This document shows, in pieces, positions 1 through 8,742 of a stretch of 64,000 nt of DNA. The stretch is from a virus. Positions within the stretch are counted from its first letter, which is position 1; the number at the start of each line of letters is the position of its first letter. The stretch spans positions 1 to 64,000 of IMG/VR virus record IMGVR_UViG_3300045007_000107. The stretch is one strand, 5' to 3'. The notes beneath the pieces were generated by a model. It saw only the letters and a program-made list of their open reading frames with translations, did no database searches and was not told the origin of the DNA. A program made the position numbers and the translations under genes.

Positions 1-1
1 C

Positions 2-376
2 ATCGAATGGGCCGTCAAGAATTGGGAGCTTGTCCGCCGCAAGATATCGAACACCGACAAGCCGATTGGCCCGCCCGTCCCCGACATGCGGTACGTGGTC
101 TATCAGATCAGCCGCATCCACACCGCCTACCGACAGAACCGAGACGCCGCAACCCTCGATCTCTCGAAACGCCGACAGTCCGTGCAGCCGGCTGCAAGCG
201 AACCGCCCGCCTCCCCGGCCCCTAAGCTCCCCGCTCGCACCGCACTAGCCCACAAGCCCGCCACAACGCCCCGCAAGCCTCTCCCCAAACGTCCCCCGCC
301 CTCCCCCCAGCAAACCGACGCCGTTCGCGAACGCTACGGCCTCCCCCGGTTTGAGGACATCAGGAAGTCCCGCTAA
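2..376 (+). CDS. Hypothetical protein, 5' end outside window
   Basis: The frame is open from base 2, so the start lies upstream. The visible 124 residues begin with a Trp-containing segment (IEWAVKNWELVRRK) and turn into a Pro/Ala/Lys-rich linker that contains the dispersed 14-bp repeat, read as VQPAAS. The C-terminus is RYGLPRFEDIRKSR. The stop overlaps the next start (TAATG), so translation is probably coupled to the helicase operon. The family is not recognised. Confidence 0.7.
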   Translation: MEWAVKNWELVRRKISNTDKPIGPPVPDMRYVVYQISRIHTAYRQNRDAATLDLSKRRQSVQPAASEPPASPAPKLPARTALAHKPATTPRKPLPKRPPPSPQQTDAVRERYGLPRFEDIRKSR

Positions 377-918
377 TGGAACCCGAAGAACTTCACGGCT
401 TGCTCAACGCCGCCAAGGTCCCCTACCGGTTCTGGAACTCGCAACTCTCGGCAGACCCGGACTTGGATCGGCTCCGCGCTTACTTCCTCCCCGAGGCCGG
501 TCCCTTCGATGGCGACTTCGAAGCCGGTATGGGCGCGGTGTTCAACGGACGCAGCAACCTCCTGAACCGGGCTGTGCCGCTCGCGGCGCGGTCGATGGTC
601 CTCTATCGCAAAGAGATCGTGTACGCCGAACTCAACGATATCATCGAGGATCGTGACGAACCGGACAGCGAACGCCTGCTGTACACGGCGGCCTACGAGG
701 TCCAAGGTCTGGTTATCGATCAGTTCTACCAGAACGGGATCGAGTGCCCCTACGATGCTCGCCAGCGCCGCATCATCGAGAGCCTGATCCGCACGAGGAT
801 CAATGCGAAGATGCCGACGTACTTCGGCTCGTCCGCCTCGATCCAGATGGCGCACCCCTGGTGGAGCCCTGCCATTCTCTGGTTGATCTCGGAGCATACC
901 AGGGAGATCACCCTCTAA
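376..918 (+). CDS. Hypothetical protein upstream of the replicative helicase
   Basis: This 180-residue soluble protein is flanked by TAATG overlaps on both sides. Immediately before a DnaB-type helicase one might expect a helicase loader, but no Walker A motif is visible, so that role is only a positional guess. The C-terminus is rich in aromatic residues (HPWWSPAILWL). Confidence 0.8.
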   Translation: MEPEELHGLLNAAKVPYRFWNSQLSADPDLDRLRAYFLPEAGPFDGDFEAGMGAVFNGRSNLLNRAVPLAARSMVLYRKEIVYAELNDIIEDRDEPDSERLLYTAAYEVQGLVIDQFYQNGIECPYDARQRRIIESLIRTRINAKMPTYFGSSASIQMAHPWWSPAILWLISEHTREITL

Positions 919-2297
919 TGCCCGAGGCATCGCTTGGCGTCCAACTGATATCCAGCCTGCGGCGGACAGGCTCGACATCGGCTCTGCGTGAGATCGACCC
1001 CGAGAAGTTTTTCAGCGATCCTGTCGAGCGCGCCGCGTTCAACTGGCTGCGCGACTATGTGCTACAGTACCGGGCCTTCCCCACCCCGGCGCTGGTACGC
1101 CAGCACACAACGATCACGACTGTGCAGACGACGCAGCCTGTGCAGTTCTATCTCGATCAAGCCCGAGAGCGGGCCTTGTACTATACCTTTGTCCCGATCT
1201 ACGGGCAGTTGCGGGAGGCGATGGAAGCCGCCAACCCGAATGCCGTCCTAGAGGCGGCCAAGGAAATGTCGCGCGCTGCCTCTGGCTTGCAGCGGTCTGC
1301 AACCGACTACGTGACTCTCGACACGGCGCTCGACGCGGTGCGGGAGGACTACAACATCGCGCGGCTGTCCTCGACCCTGCGCGGCATTCCGACGTACTGG
1401 CCCTACGTGGACGAGATCACCTCGGGTTGGCAGAACGACGACCTGATCTCTATCGTCGGCCGCCCCGGCGTCGGCAAGACCTATATCCTGCTGCTACTCG
1501 CCTATGCAGCGTGGCTGAACGGGTATTCCGTCCTGTTCGGTTCCATGGAGCTAGGTATGCTCCAATTGGCGCGGAGGTTGTTTGGTCTCCATGCCCGTCT
1601 TAATCCCGATCTCATCCGTAAGGGACGCCTGTCTACCCAGGTCACCCATACCCTCGATGAGCAGATGTCAGGTATGCGTAACGGAGTACCGTTCAATATC
1701 ATCGTGGGCGGATTTCGAAAGTCAGTTGACACCTTCCGCGCTGTTGCGGAAGCAACTTCTCCCGATATCATCATCGTGGATGCGTCCTACCTGCTTAAGC
1801 CGACTAAGACACGAGCCGGTAGTCAGGGTCGCCGCGAACAGGTCTCTGACACCATCGAGGAACTTAAGACGCTTGCTCTCGACTTGCGCCGTCCCGTGCT
1901 ACAATCCGTCCAGTTCAACCGAAACGCGGTACCGCACGTTCGTCGTGGAGCAGGGGGTCGTGGAGGAGAAAACGGTCCGGGTGCGGGATCACAACGGGAG
2001 AGCCCTGATCAGGATCGGAACAACCCGGTGGCTCACCTTAGTCTTGAGAAAATCGGCGAGACCGATGTCATCGGACAGGCGTCGTCCATCGTACTTGGCA
2101 TTGCCAAACCGCCAGCACCGTACAGCGAGGTTCAGCGGTGGATTGCCTTCCTCAAGGGTCGCGAAGGAGAGCAGGGCGTTATCAAAGTCAACTACCGTTT
2201 TCAGCCGGTAAACTTTGATATGATACAGGTCGGTCACGACCCCGACACGAACGAGCGGGTGAACGCCGAGAACGAACACATCACCGGAATGCTGTGA
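918..2297 (+). CDS. dnaB: Replicative DNA helicase, DnaB-like
   Basis: This is the replicative hexameric helicase that unwinds DNA at the phage fork. At 459 residues it matches the usual DnaB length. An N-terminal helical domain (about 1-150) precedes a RecA-like ATPase with Walker A GRPGVGKT (about 181-188), Walker B-like DIIIVDASYL and the QFNR motif typical of DnaB. A Gly/Asn/Arg-rich stretch of about 35 residues follows QFNR, before HLSLEKIGETDVIGQ. That is longer than usual for DnaB and may be a loop insertion. The ATG at 918 overlaps the upstream stop. An open frame continues to 744 but lies inside the upstream gene. A degenerate 14-bp repeat (1288-1301) sits in the interdomain linker. 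Confidence 0.92.
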   Translation: MPEASLGVQLISSLRRTGSTSALREIDPEKFFSDPVERAAFNWLRDYVLQYRAFPTPALVRQHTTITTVQTTQPVQFYLDQARERALYYTFVPIYGQLREAMEAANPNAVLEAAKEMSRAASGLQRSATDYVTLDTALDAVREDYNIARLSSTLRGIPTYWPYVDEITSGWQNDDLISIVGRPGVGKTYILLLLAYAAWLNGYSVLFGSMELGMLQLARRLFGLHARLNPDLIRKGRLSTQVTHTLDEQMSGMRNGVPFNIIVGGFRKSVDTFRAVAEATSPDIIIVDASYLLKPTKTRAGSQGRREQVSDTIEELKTLALDLRRPVLQSVQFNRNAVPHVRRGAGGRGGENGPGAGSQRESPDQDRNNPVAHLSLEKIGETDVIGQASSIVLGIAKPPAPYSEVQRWIAFLKGREGEQGVIKVNYRFQPVNFDMIQVGHDPDTNERVNAENEHITGML

Positions 2298-2303
2298 GGA
2301 ACG

Positions 2304-2510
2304 ATGGCCCGAGACCCCAAGCCCTTCATGGTCCCCTGTCCGACGTGCAACGGCACACGCTTCGCTACACATGAGGACAGGCACATCGACACCCGTGCAG
2401 ACATCTGCAAGACTTGTGGCGGCGAGGGCGAGATCCCTGCCGCCACTGGCACGACCGAGGAAAGCTCGTTCAATCACCGGATCGGCAAGGCTGGCGACAA
2501 GAGGGTCTAA
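2304..2510 (+). CDS. Small zinc-binding protein, DnaJ-like CxxC pairs
   Basis: This 68-residue protein has two CxxC pairs (C12/C15 and C35/C38) followed by GGEGE, as in one DnaJ-type zinc repeat. GGAACG lies just before the ATG. It may be a Zn-stabilised adaptor; no partner can be inferred. Confidence 0.75.
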   Translation: MARDPKPFMVPCPTCNGTRFATHEDRHIDTRADICKTCGGEGEIPAATGTTEESSFNHRIGKAGDKRV

Positions 2511-2512
2511 TC

Positions 2513-2770
2513 ATGGCGGATATGGTGAACCACCCCAAACACTACGGCGGTAAAGACAACCCGTACGAGACCATCAAAGTGATGCGTGCTCGCCTCACCC
2601 CCGAAGAATATCGGGGCGCCCTCAAGTTCCTCATCTACAAGTACAACGACCGAGCCCCGCACAAGGGTACGGAATTGGAGGACTACGAAAAGGCCCTCTT
2701 CTACCAGACCGAGCTTGCGCGGTTTACCCGTGAGCAGCACGACAAAGCGATGCAGCAAGAACACGCCTAA
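2513..2770 (+). CDS. DUF3310-type phage protein
   Basis: The 85-residue product carries the NHPKHYGG...NPYETIKV signature and the downstream YNDRAPHKG...DYEKA helix of DUF3310 proteins, which are common near phage replication genes and of unknown activity. The start at 2513 is chosen because the signature begins at residue 6. The 14-base gap contains GACGGAA ahead of the polymerase gene. Confidence 0.8.
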   Translation: MADMVNHPKHYGGKDNPYETIKVMRARLTPEEYRGALKFLIYKYNDRAPHKGTELEDYEKALFYQTELARFTREQHDKAMQQEHA

Positions 2771-2784
2771 GACGGAACCCTGTA

Positions 2785-5586
2785 ATGCCCCTGCGTCAGT
2801 TCAAGAAGCCAAGCTCTAGCCTTGCATCCGTCTGCAAGCTGCCGTGGATGGGCAACGAGCGCGGGTCGATCATGGTCGTGGTCGATCCCGTTATCGTGGC
2901 CGAAGAGGATCAGATCGAGCGCGTTCGCAAGCCCCTGAATTCCCACTTCCTCGACACCCTGGCTCCCCACATGCGAGAGGCGGGCATCAAGGGGCAGGAC
3001 TGCGTCTTCATCTCCGCTTGCCGTCCCATGACGAAGGACACCTTCGACCGCGACAGCAAGCTCGGCAACATCATCAAGGAAGACCACGACCTGTTTCTCT
3101 CGGCGTGGTCCGCCGTCAAGCCGAAGCTGATCATCACCCTCGGCAAGGCCGCAGCGCGACAGGTTATGAACCGCGCGGTCAAGGTCACGAAGGTTCGGGG
3201 CGTTGCATTCGACAGCCCGGCCCTCGGGTGCCCTGTCATGCCGTGCCTCGGTCTCGCTCACATCCTGCGAGTGCCTGAGCACATCGAGACGTTCGCCGCT
3301 GACATCAAGGAAGCCGGCCGTATCGTTCGTGACAAGTTCACGATCAAGGAAATCGAAACGGTCAAGGACTACCGGTGGACGACCGACCTGTCCGAACTTA
3401 TCGAGACGGTGAAGCAGTATCGTCGCGAGGGCAAGCGGCTGGTGCTCGGGCTCGACACCGAGTCCTCTAGTTTCGGCGCGTCTGAGTTCCCGCACTGGTA
3501 CGTCACCGAGACCAAGGTGCTGACGGTGCAGCTTACGCCGCGCGAGGGCTTGAGCTACGTCGTCCCGCTCAACTATCCCGGCTATCCCGTCTCGGACGTG
3601 ACGCGCCGAAAACTGATCTTTCAGCTTAAGGAAATACTAGAGGACCCCATCGTCGGGTGCGTGGGCCAGAACATCAAGCATGACTGGCTACAGTGCAAGG
3701 TAAAGCTCGGCATCAAGTTCCACATCGAGGATGACACCATCATGCTCGTTCACATGCTGAACGAGAACATGATCAGCAAAACGCTGGAAGACATCTCTCG
3801 TATCTACATTCCTCAAATGGCAGGGTACAAAGATGCGTTCGAACGAAAAGGCTACGACAAGTCGCGCATGGACCTTGTTCCTGCTGACGACATTCTTGCT
3901 TATTCCGGCGCTGATAGTGACGTTGTTCTGCGTCTTCGCGATATTCTCCTTCCTAAACTTAAGGCCGACGCCAAGCTTTGGAATTGCTATAGCCGGGTTG
4001 TGTTGCCTGCAATACGCGCTTTTTGCAACGTGGAACAGGAAGGTTTTCGGATTAACCGAAAAGCGCTTGGAGAGCTATATCAGAAGGTCGCGGCGCATCA
4101 GGCCGAGCAATACAAGAAACTGATCGACGCGATCCCGCAGACGATTAAGGATCAGTTCAAGGATACCGGTGTTGGCGTGAAGCCGACCCGTAAGGCGCTA
4201 CAGATCGCATGGCTGTTCGAGCATCCAGACGGTATGCGTCTCAAGCCTCGCACGTTCACCAAGACGGGCGAGATCTCCGCATCCAGTAAGCTGCACTTCC
4301 CGTACTTCGTGAACGCTCAGCCAATCGTCAAGACGCTGATCGATTACGTCAAGAACCAGAAGATGCTCGAAACCTTCATCGGGAAGGACGGACACTATGA
4401 CAGCGAAACCGGCCAGTGGATTGCGCCTACAGGTTTCTGGAAGTACATTTTTAACGAGTATGTCCGGCCTTCTTACCTCCTACATGGCACTGTCACGGGA
4501 CGTTCAAGCTCTCGTGATCCAAACGGACAGAACTTTCCAAAACGAGGCACATTCGCGAAGGCTTATCGAGCAGTTTTCGAAGCGCCACCAGGGTACCTCC
4601 TTGTTGAGGCAGACTATTCACAGCTTGAGCTTCGGATCGCAGGAATACTGTCTAAGGAACCCACATTCCTTAGTATCTACGCGTCAGGGGGCGACATTCA
4701 CTGTGCCACTGCGGCAGTGGTTATGGGAATTAGCCTCGAAGCCTTCATGCGACTCAAGGTCGATGACCCTGAGCAATTTGCACTCATGCGTTATCGGGCC
4801 AAGGCTGTAAACTTCGGCTTCATCTACGGCATGGGTTGGCGGAAGTTCATCGTGTACGCCAAGACGGAGTACGACATCGATTACAGCGAGGCAGAGGGCA
4901 AGCGTATCCGTGCGGCGTTCTTCGGCAAGTACAGCGCCATCGAAAGCTGGCACATCAAGGTCAAGGAATTCGTAAGGAAGCACCGCTATGTTCGCGCTAC
5001 TGATGGCCGCATCCGCCACCTGCCTGCTGTCGTGGTGGATGACGACGGAGTTGCATCATCTGCTGAACGTCAGGCGATTAACTCACCCGTCCAGGGCTTC
5101 GGATCAGACCTCGGCCTTGTTGCTATCGCTCTACTCAATGAACGCATTGACCGCTCTAAAATGCGCATCATTGGTTTCGTCCACGACGCTATCATCTGCA
5201 TAGCCAAGATCGGGTATGAGATGGAAGCGGCGCGGCTGATCAAGAAAACGATGGAAACCCTACCCCTCAAGGAATGGTTCGGTTTCGAGCCGCCCATCCC
5301 GTTCAAGTCGGAGGTTGCTATCGGTCACAATCTGGCAAAGACCATCGAACTCAACGACAACTGGATCGAGGACAAGCGGGTGCATAGCTTTGAGCAGATC
5401 AAGGCGCTCGACGCAGCCGGTGCGGCCAAGGGTAAACTCAGGAAGTCGCCAGACAAGCGTCACTTGCAGATAGCTGCAAGCGCGGCGCAGCGAAAGGCGG
5501 ATCGTATGCTGGCGATACCCCCGAAGCACACCCCCGCTCGCCTGCCCCTTCGCAAGGTCACGCTCGGCGCACGGAGGGCCGCATAA
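2785..5586 (+). CDS. polA: DNA polymerase I fused to an N-terminal uracil-DNA glycosylase-like domain
   Basis: This is the phage replicative polymerase, 933 residues. About residues 30-185 look like a UDG-superfamily domain (KPKLIITLGKAAARQVM; GCPVMPCLGLAHILRVPEH). About 215-385 form a 3'-5' exonuclease (GLDTESSSFG; GQNIKHDW; YSGADSDVVLRL). The family A polymerase follows, with HGTVTGRSSSRDPNGQN, motif A DYSQLELR (D610), motif B RAKAVNFGFIYG (about 671) and motif C GFVHDA (H800, D801). The N-terminus MPLRQFKK fits the terminal tag seen on other proteins here, and PLRKV recurs near the C-terminus. 14-bp repeats occur near both ends (2823 and 5465). Whether the UDG domain is catalytic is not clear. 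Confidence 0.93.
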   Translation: MPLRQFKKPSSSLASVCKLPWMGNERGSIMVVVDPVIVAEEDQIERVRKPLNSHFLDTLAPHMREAGIKGQDCVFISACRPMTKDTFDRDSKLGNIIKEDHDLFLSAWSAVKPKLIITLGKAAARQVMNRAVKVTKVRGVAFDSPALGCPVMPCLGLAHILRVPEHIETFAADIKEAGRIVRDKFTIKEIETVKDYRWTTDLSELIETVKQYRREGKRLVLGLDTESSSFGASEFPHWYVTETKVLTVQLTPREGLSYVVPLNYPGYPVSDVTRRKLIFQLKEILEDPIVGCVGQNIKHDWLQCKVKLGIKFHIEDDTIMLVHMLNENMISKTLEDISRIYIPQMAGYKDAFERKGYDKSRMDLVPADDILAYSGADSDVVLRLRDILLPKLKADAKLWNCYSRVVLPAIRAFCNVEQEGFRINRKALGELYQKVAAHQAEQYKKLIDAIPQTIKDQFKDTGVGVKPTRKALQIAWLFEHPDGMRLKPRTFTKTGEISASSKLHFPYFVNAQPIVKTLIDYVKNQKMLETFIGKDGHYDSETGQWIAPTGFWKYIFNEYVRPSYLLHGTVTGRSSSRDPNGQNFPKRGTFAKAYRAVFEAPPGYLLVEADYSQLELRIAGILSKEPTFLSIYASGGDIHCATAAVVMGISLEAFMRLKVDDPEQFALMRYRAKAVNFGFIYGMGWRKFIVYAKTEYDIDYSEAEGKRIRAAFFGKYSAIESWHIKVKEFVRKHRYVRATDGRIRHLPAVVVDDDGVASSAERQAINSPVQGFGSDLGLVAIALLNERIDRSKMRIIGFVHDAIICIAKIGYEMEAARLIKKTMETLPLKEWFGFEPPIPFKSEVAIGHNLAKTIELNDNWIEDKRVHSFEQIKALDAAGAAKGKLRKSPDKRHLQIAASAAQRKADRMLAIPPKHTPARLPLRKVTLGARRAA

Positions 5587-5592
5587 AGCCTA

Positions 5593-5621
5593 TTGCCCCC
5601 CTGCCAGACCTTTGCTATAAT
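5593..5621 (+). promoter_or_regulatory. Sigma-70-like promoter
   Basis: TTGCCC, a 17-bp spacer and a perfect TATAAT lie just after the polymerase stop. Only about 130 nt separate it from an intrinsic terminator, so it may drive a small RNA. Confidence 0.6.
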
Positions 5622-5627
5622 CGAAGC

Positions 5628-5751
5628 ATCGGACGGGGCTGGGGAGCCACGGGCGTCCGACAAGCCTCCGGTCAATCCTTACAGGGATCGACCGTCGAGC
5701 AAGGAAAGGGCTGGTAGGAGGGTTAACGCACCTCCCGCCGGCCCTTTCTTT
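5628..5751 (+). ncRNA. Candidate small RNA between promoter and terminator
   Basis: A roughly 125-nt interval runs from a consensus-like promoter (5593-5621) to an intrinsic terminator (5705-5751). It holds no convincing gene, is G-rich and is able to fold. It could be a regulatory small RNA or a terminated leader. Existence as a transcript is inferred from the signals only. Confidence 0.4.
5705..5751 (+). terminator. Intrinsic terminator
   Basis: AAAGGGC plus GGTAGGAGG pairs with CCTCCCGCC plus GCCCTTT across a TTAACGCA loop, followed by TTTCTTT. Confidence 0.75.
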
Positions 5752-5769
5752 ATGGACTGTACAATCCCA

Positions 5770-5798
5770 TGGACAAAGAATATCGTATAGCCTATACT
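5770..5798 (+). promoter_or_regulatory. Sigma-70-like promoter
   Basis: TGGACA, a 17-bp spacer and TATACT. The gene at 5823 follows, with the phage-typical ribosome binding site GGAGC. Confidence 0.7.
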
Positions 5799-5822
5799 TA
5801 GCCTTGCAGCGGAGCTTTAACT

Positions 5823-6389
5823 ATGGCGACACACAAAACCCAAAAGTTCACGGAGCTTCGTGCGCGCGTCAACGCGTGGGTCGCGGCAAAGGCGAAAGCA
5901 CGGGAAGCTACGAATGCCCTCAACAAAGAAAGCACAAAACTCAAGAACACATTCAAAGCATGGCTCGAAGAAGCGAAGCTCCCGCCTGCAACCAAGCTGG
6001 AACTCGAAGACGGACGCTATTCTTACACCGCTTCCGTCACAGAGACGGTCGATCCGCGCGGTTGGTACAAGCTCTGGCAGGACGGAGAGATCACCGAAGA
6101 ACAGTTCTTCGACTGCCTCAAGGTTGGAAAGGCTCCTGCTGAGGCGGCTGCGGGCGCAGATCAACTTGCGACCATCACAACTTCGATCCCTGGTAAAAAG
6201 CGCGATATCCGGTTTGAGGAACTAGACCGGGTCGAGGGTCGGGAACTCGTTATCCTCCCCGAGACCGCCGCCAAGACGGGCGTCGCTCGTCGCTCCCCTC
6301 CCACCGTGCAGCCGTCTGCAAGCCCGGTCCCCAAGGTATCCCCTGCGGGCGGTCTGCGTAAACTGAGGATACCCACACATGGCCGATGA
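5823..6389 (+). CDS. Hypothetical protein with helical N-terminus and repeat-bearing linker
   Basis: This 188-residue product is first of an operon, behind its own promoter and GGAGC site. Residues 1-55 are Ala/Lys-rich and probably helical or coiled coil. The middle carries a WYKLWQDGEITEEQF segment. The C-terminus is a Pro/Ser linker with the 14-bp repeat (TVQPSASP) ending in GLRKLRIPTHGR, a variant of the basic tag. It overlaps the next gene by 11 bases. Function is unknown. Confidence 0.8.
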   Translation: MATHKTQKFTELRARVNAWVAAKAKAREATNALNKESTKLKNTFKAWLEEAKLPPATKLELEDGRYSYTASVTETVDPRGWYKLWQDGEITEEQFFDCLKVGKAPAEAAAGADQLATITTSIPGKKRDIRFEELDRVEGRELVILPETAAKTGVARRSPPTVQPSASPVPKVSPAGGLRKLRIPTHGR

Positions 6390-6879
6390 CAACATCATCG
6401 CGTTCAACAAGGAAACCATCGAGGACCTCCGCACCAAGAAGGTTCTGCGCGAAACCGAGGAAACCATCGACCTGTCTCCGGTCGCTATCGGCGAAAAGGT
6501 CGTTGGTACTCTCAACGACTTCGAGCGTCCGCTGTTCGTGGAATGCGTGTTGCTCGACGCGGAGCTACGCGAACTAAGCCGGGAGCTACAGGCCCGGTCC
6601 CACGAACAGCTTGCTGATGCGGTACGTCGGTCGGCCGATCCAAGCAAGCTGATCGACAACCTCAACAAGGATATCCTCTTCCCGACCGCCGAGGATGCGG
6701 AAGAGTATTATTCCATCCTGACCCGAGTGGAATTGCTGCGGGCGCTGTTCAACGCCAGCCTGCGCGAACGCTTCGGTCACTCCGTCATCCTAGGCGTACG
6801 TCTAGGTTTCCAAGTCGCTCGTGTTCGGCTAAAGTACGACACGGCGGCCAACCTCAAGGCCGCGCACGGCCTCTCGTGA
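6379..6879 (+). CDS. Hypothetical protein
   Basis: A 166-residue acidic, mostly helical soluble protein with no recognisable motif. It starts inside the upstream gene and is likely translated by coupling. It sits between the 5823 product and two small paralogs. Confidence 0.75.
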   Translation: MADDNIIAFNKETIEDLRTKKVLRETEETIDLSPVAIGEKVVGTLNDFERPLFVECVLLDAELRELSRELQARSHEQLADAVRRSADPSKLIDNLNKDILFPTAEDAEEYYSILTRVELLRALFNASLRERFGHSVILGVRLGFQVARVRLKYDTAANLKAAHGLS

Positions 6880-6890
6880 AAGGTAGCACT

Positions 6891-7214
6891 ATGCTCGTCA
6901 AGCTCGGAGACATTTCCTTCCTGCGCTTCACCACCCGCACCGATGGCGTGCGCCTGGAACCGGTGACGAACATCCGCAACATCTCGGTGCGTCGCGTGTT
7001 CAAGGACCCGTCCGTCATCCCGACCGAGGCGCAGAAGGCCAACCCCGACAACTGGATCTCCGGCGCCGTGGTCGTCACGTGCGGCTCGTCGGTCATGCCC
7101 GGCACCGCGACCAATGGTCCGACCGTCGATTACGAGATCACCGAGACCCTCGAAGATCTCGACAAGGCGACCGGCTATACCTCCACCGCCTCGGCCGCCA
7201 AGAAGACGGCGTAA
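6891..7214 (+). CDS. Small beta-rich protein, paralog of the 7282 gene
   Basis: A 107-residue product. Its start MLVKLGDISFLRF...DGVRLEPVTNIRNISVRR parallels the gene at 7282, suggesting tandem duplication. The ATG at 6891 is preferred over a GTG at 6876 because GAAAGG sits at the right distance. Function is unknown. Confidence 0.75.
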   Translation: MLVKLGDISFLRFTTRTDGVRLEPVTNIRNISVRRVFKDPSVIPTEAQKANPDNWISGAVVVTCGSSVMPGTATNGPTVDYEITETLEDLDKATGYTSTASAAKKTA

Positions 7215-7238
7215 CGGGGCACGTCCCGACTAAGCTTG

Positions 7239-7266
7239 CGGCCCAGGGAGACTTGGGCCGTTTTTC
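7239..7266 (+). terminator. Intrinsic terminator
   Basis: CGGCCCA pairs with TGGGCCG, followed by TTTTTCG. It separates the two paralogs. Confidence 0.75.
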
Positions 7267-7281
7267 GTTAGGGAGCCTGTA

Positions 7282-7584
7282 ATGTTGTATGAAATCGATG
7301 GCGTCAAGTTCCTCAAGCTCGATACCTACGACGGTATCCGCTTGTTTCGGATACGGGATATCGTGTCGATAGGTATAGGGCGTCGGCGTGTGCGCGGACC
7401 CCACGCTCAGTGGGTTAACATGCCGCAGGAAGAGATCGACCGTGACAAGCGCGAGAATTTTGAGGAATGCACAATTGTCGTGCTGGATAAGCACTTCAAC
7501 CCAGGGATAAACGGAGGAGGTTACCCGCAGGTTTATGTCAGGGATACCCTCGACAGCATCCTCAAGGTCAGGATCGCCTACTGA
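7282..7584 (+). CDS. Small beta-rich protein, paralog of the 6891 gene
   Basis: This 100-residue protein (MLYEIDGVKFLKLDTYDGIRLFRIRDIVSIGIGRRR) matches the hydrophobic and Asp-Gly-x-Arg-Leu pattern of its neighbour. GGGAGCCTGTA precedes the ATG, and the stop overlaps the primase start. Function is unknown. Confidence 0.75.
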   Translation: MLYEIDGVKFLKLDTYDGIRLFRIRDIVSIGIGRRRVRGPHAQWVNMPQEEIDRDKRENFEECTIVVLDKHFNPGINGGGYPQVYVRDTLDSILKVRIAY

Positions 7585-8672
7585 TGAACCGCAAGGCAGT
7601 TCAAGACTTCGCGGTTCAGCTTCGGCTAGGACCGCCCTCTAATGAGTATCGCCCCAAGTGGGTGAACTATAGCTGTCCTTTCGCGCCGTGGACCCATCAA
7701 TCGAAGCGAGATCGGTCCAAGGGTTTCGGTATTACGTGCGACGAGGGCAAGCACTCGACGTTCTTCTGCATGACGTGTCATGCACGCGGCCCCTTCTCCC
7801 TGCTCCCCCACTCCCTAGGTCGCCGCCGTGGCGAGGACCTAGGGGCTATCGCCCAAGAGATCCAGCGCGCGGAGGTCTTAGGGCCTCGCGAAGTCTTGCC
7901 TTCTTGGGAGGATATCCACCTCAGAACGGACCCGTCTAATGAAGCGCTTGATCAGAACCCCGATGACGGAGGACTCCCACCCGCATCCGCTGAACTTGAT
8001 TACTTCTCGGCTGTGGGCCACCCGTACCTCCGAGAAAGAAAGATCACCGCCTTCACCACCGCCGCGCTCGGCCTTAGATATGACCGAGTCCTCCAACGCA
8101 TCCTTTTTCCTGTGCGCGATTACCGAGGACGGTTTGCAGGTTTTTCCGGCCGGAGCGTTATCGGTCCTGCCTACTTCGGAGAAGACGATAAACCCTACGA
8201 CCGGCACGGCGACAAATACCTCAAGGTTAAGGATTACTGTGGACTGCGAAAGCTGGAATTTCTCCTGGGGGAAGACACCGTATTACGATTGGGATCGCGA
8301 TATCCGAAGCCAGCGCCTATTATTGTCTGCGAGGGGCTTTTTGACTTCGCATGGCTTCGCCAGTTGGGCTACTGGTCTACTGTCGCTACTATGGGGACGT
8401 GGCTCACAGAGCCCAAGATCAGACGACTACGATCCTACAATCGTCCTATAATCCCGTTCATGGATAACGACGAGGCAGGGCGCAACGCACGTGATGAAAT
8501 CGTGCGCGCCTTTTGGGGACACGCCCCTGTTCTCGACGTTACTTACCCCGAAGAAATGGAGGATGCCGACCCGCACGCATTACCGCCAGTAGTAGTCCAC
8601 AATATGCTCCGCAATACTCGCCTAGTTACTACAGCACCGTTGACAAACAATGTCGCAACTGCTAGTTTCTAG
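7584..8672 (+). CDS. dnaG: DNA primase, zinc-finger and TOPRIM domains
   Basis: This 362-residue protein makes RNA primers for the fork. An N-terminal zinc site is visible (C31, H38, C62, C65). The TOPRIM core has IIVCEGLFDFAW (about 246-257, catalytic Glu) and PFMDNDEAG (about 291-299), followed by EDADPHAL. It is shorter than bacterial DnaG and lacks an obvious C-terminal helicase-interaction domain, as in many phage primases. The start overlaps the upstream stop (TGATG). Confidence 0.88.
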   Translation: MNRKAVQDFAVQLRLGPPSNEYRPKWVNYSCPFAPWTHQSKRDRSKGFGITCDEGKHSTFFCMTCHARGPFSLLPHSLGRRRGEDLGAIAQEIQRAEVLGPREVLPSWEDIHLRTDPSNEALDQNPDDGGLPPASAELDYFSAVGHPYLRERKITAFTTAALGLRYDRVLQRILFPVRDYRGRFAGFSGRSVIGPAYFGEDDKPYDRHGDKYLKVKDYCGLRKLEFLLGEDTVLRLGSRYPKPAPIIVCEGLFDFAWLRQLGYWSTVATMGTWLTEPKIRRLRSYNRPIIPFMDNDEAGRNARDEIVRAFWGHAPVLDVTYPEEMEDADPHALPPVVVHNMLRNTRLVTTAPLTNNVATASF

Positions 8673-8742
8673 GGGCTGACTTCGGTCCAGCACGCAAGCA
8701 CAAGCTGACAAGCAAAACCCACAACTCACCCGAGGGTGTACT

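Noticed and set aside
2304-2510. DnaJ-like CxxC proteins as true chaperones
   Set aside because: They have only one zinc repeat and no J domain.
5593-5790. Open frame of 65 residues between polymerase and the 5823 gene
   Set aside because: It overlaps a consensus promoter and the intrinsic terminator, has no ribosome site and reads as low-quality sequence.
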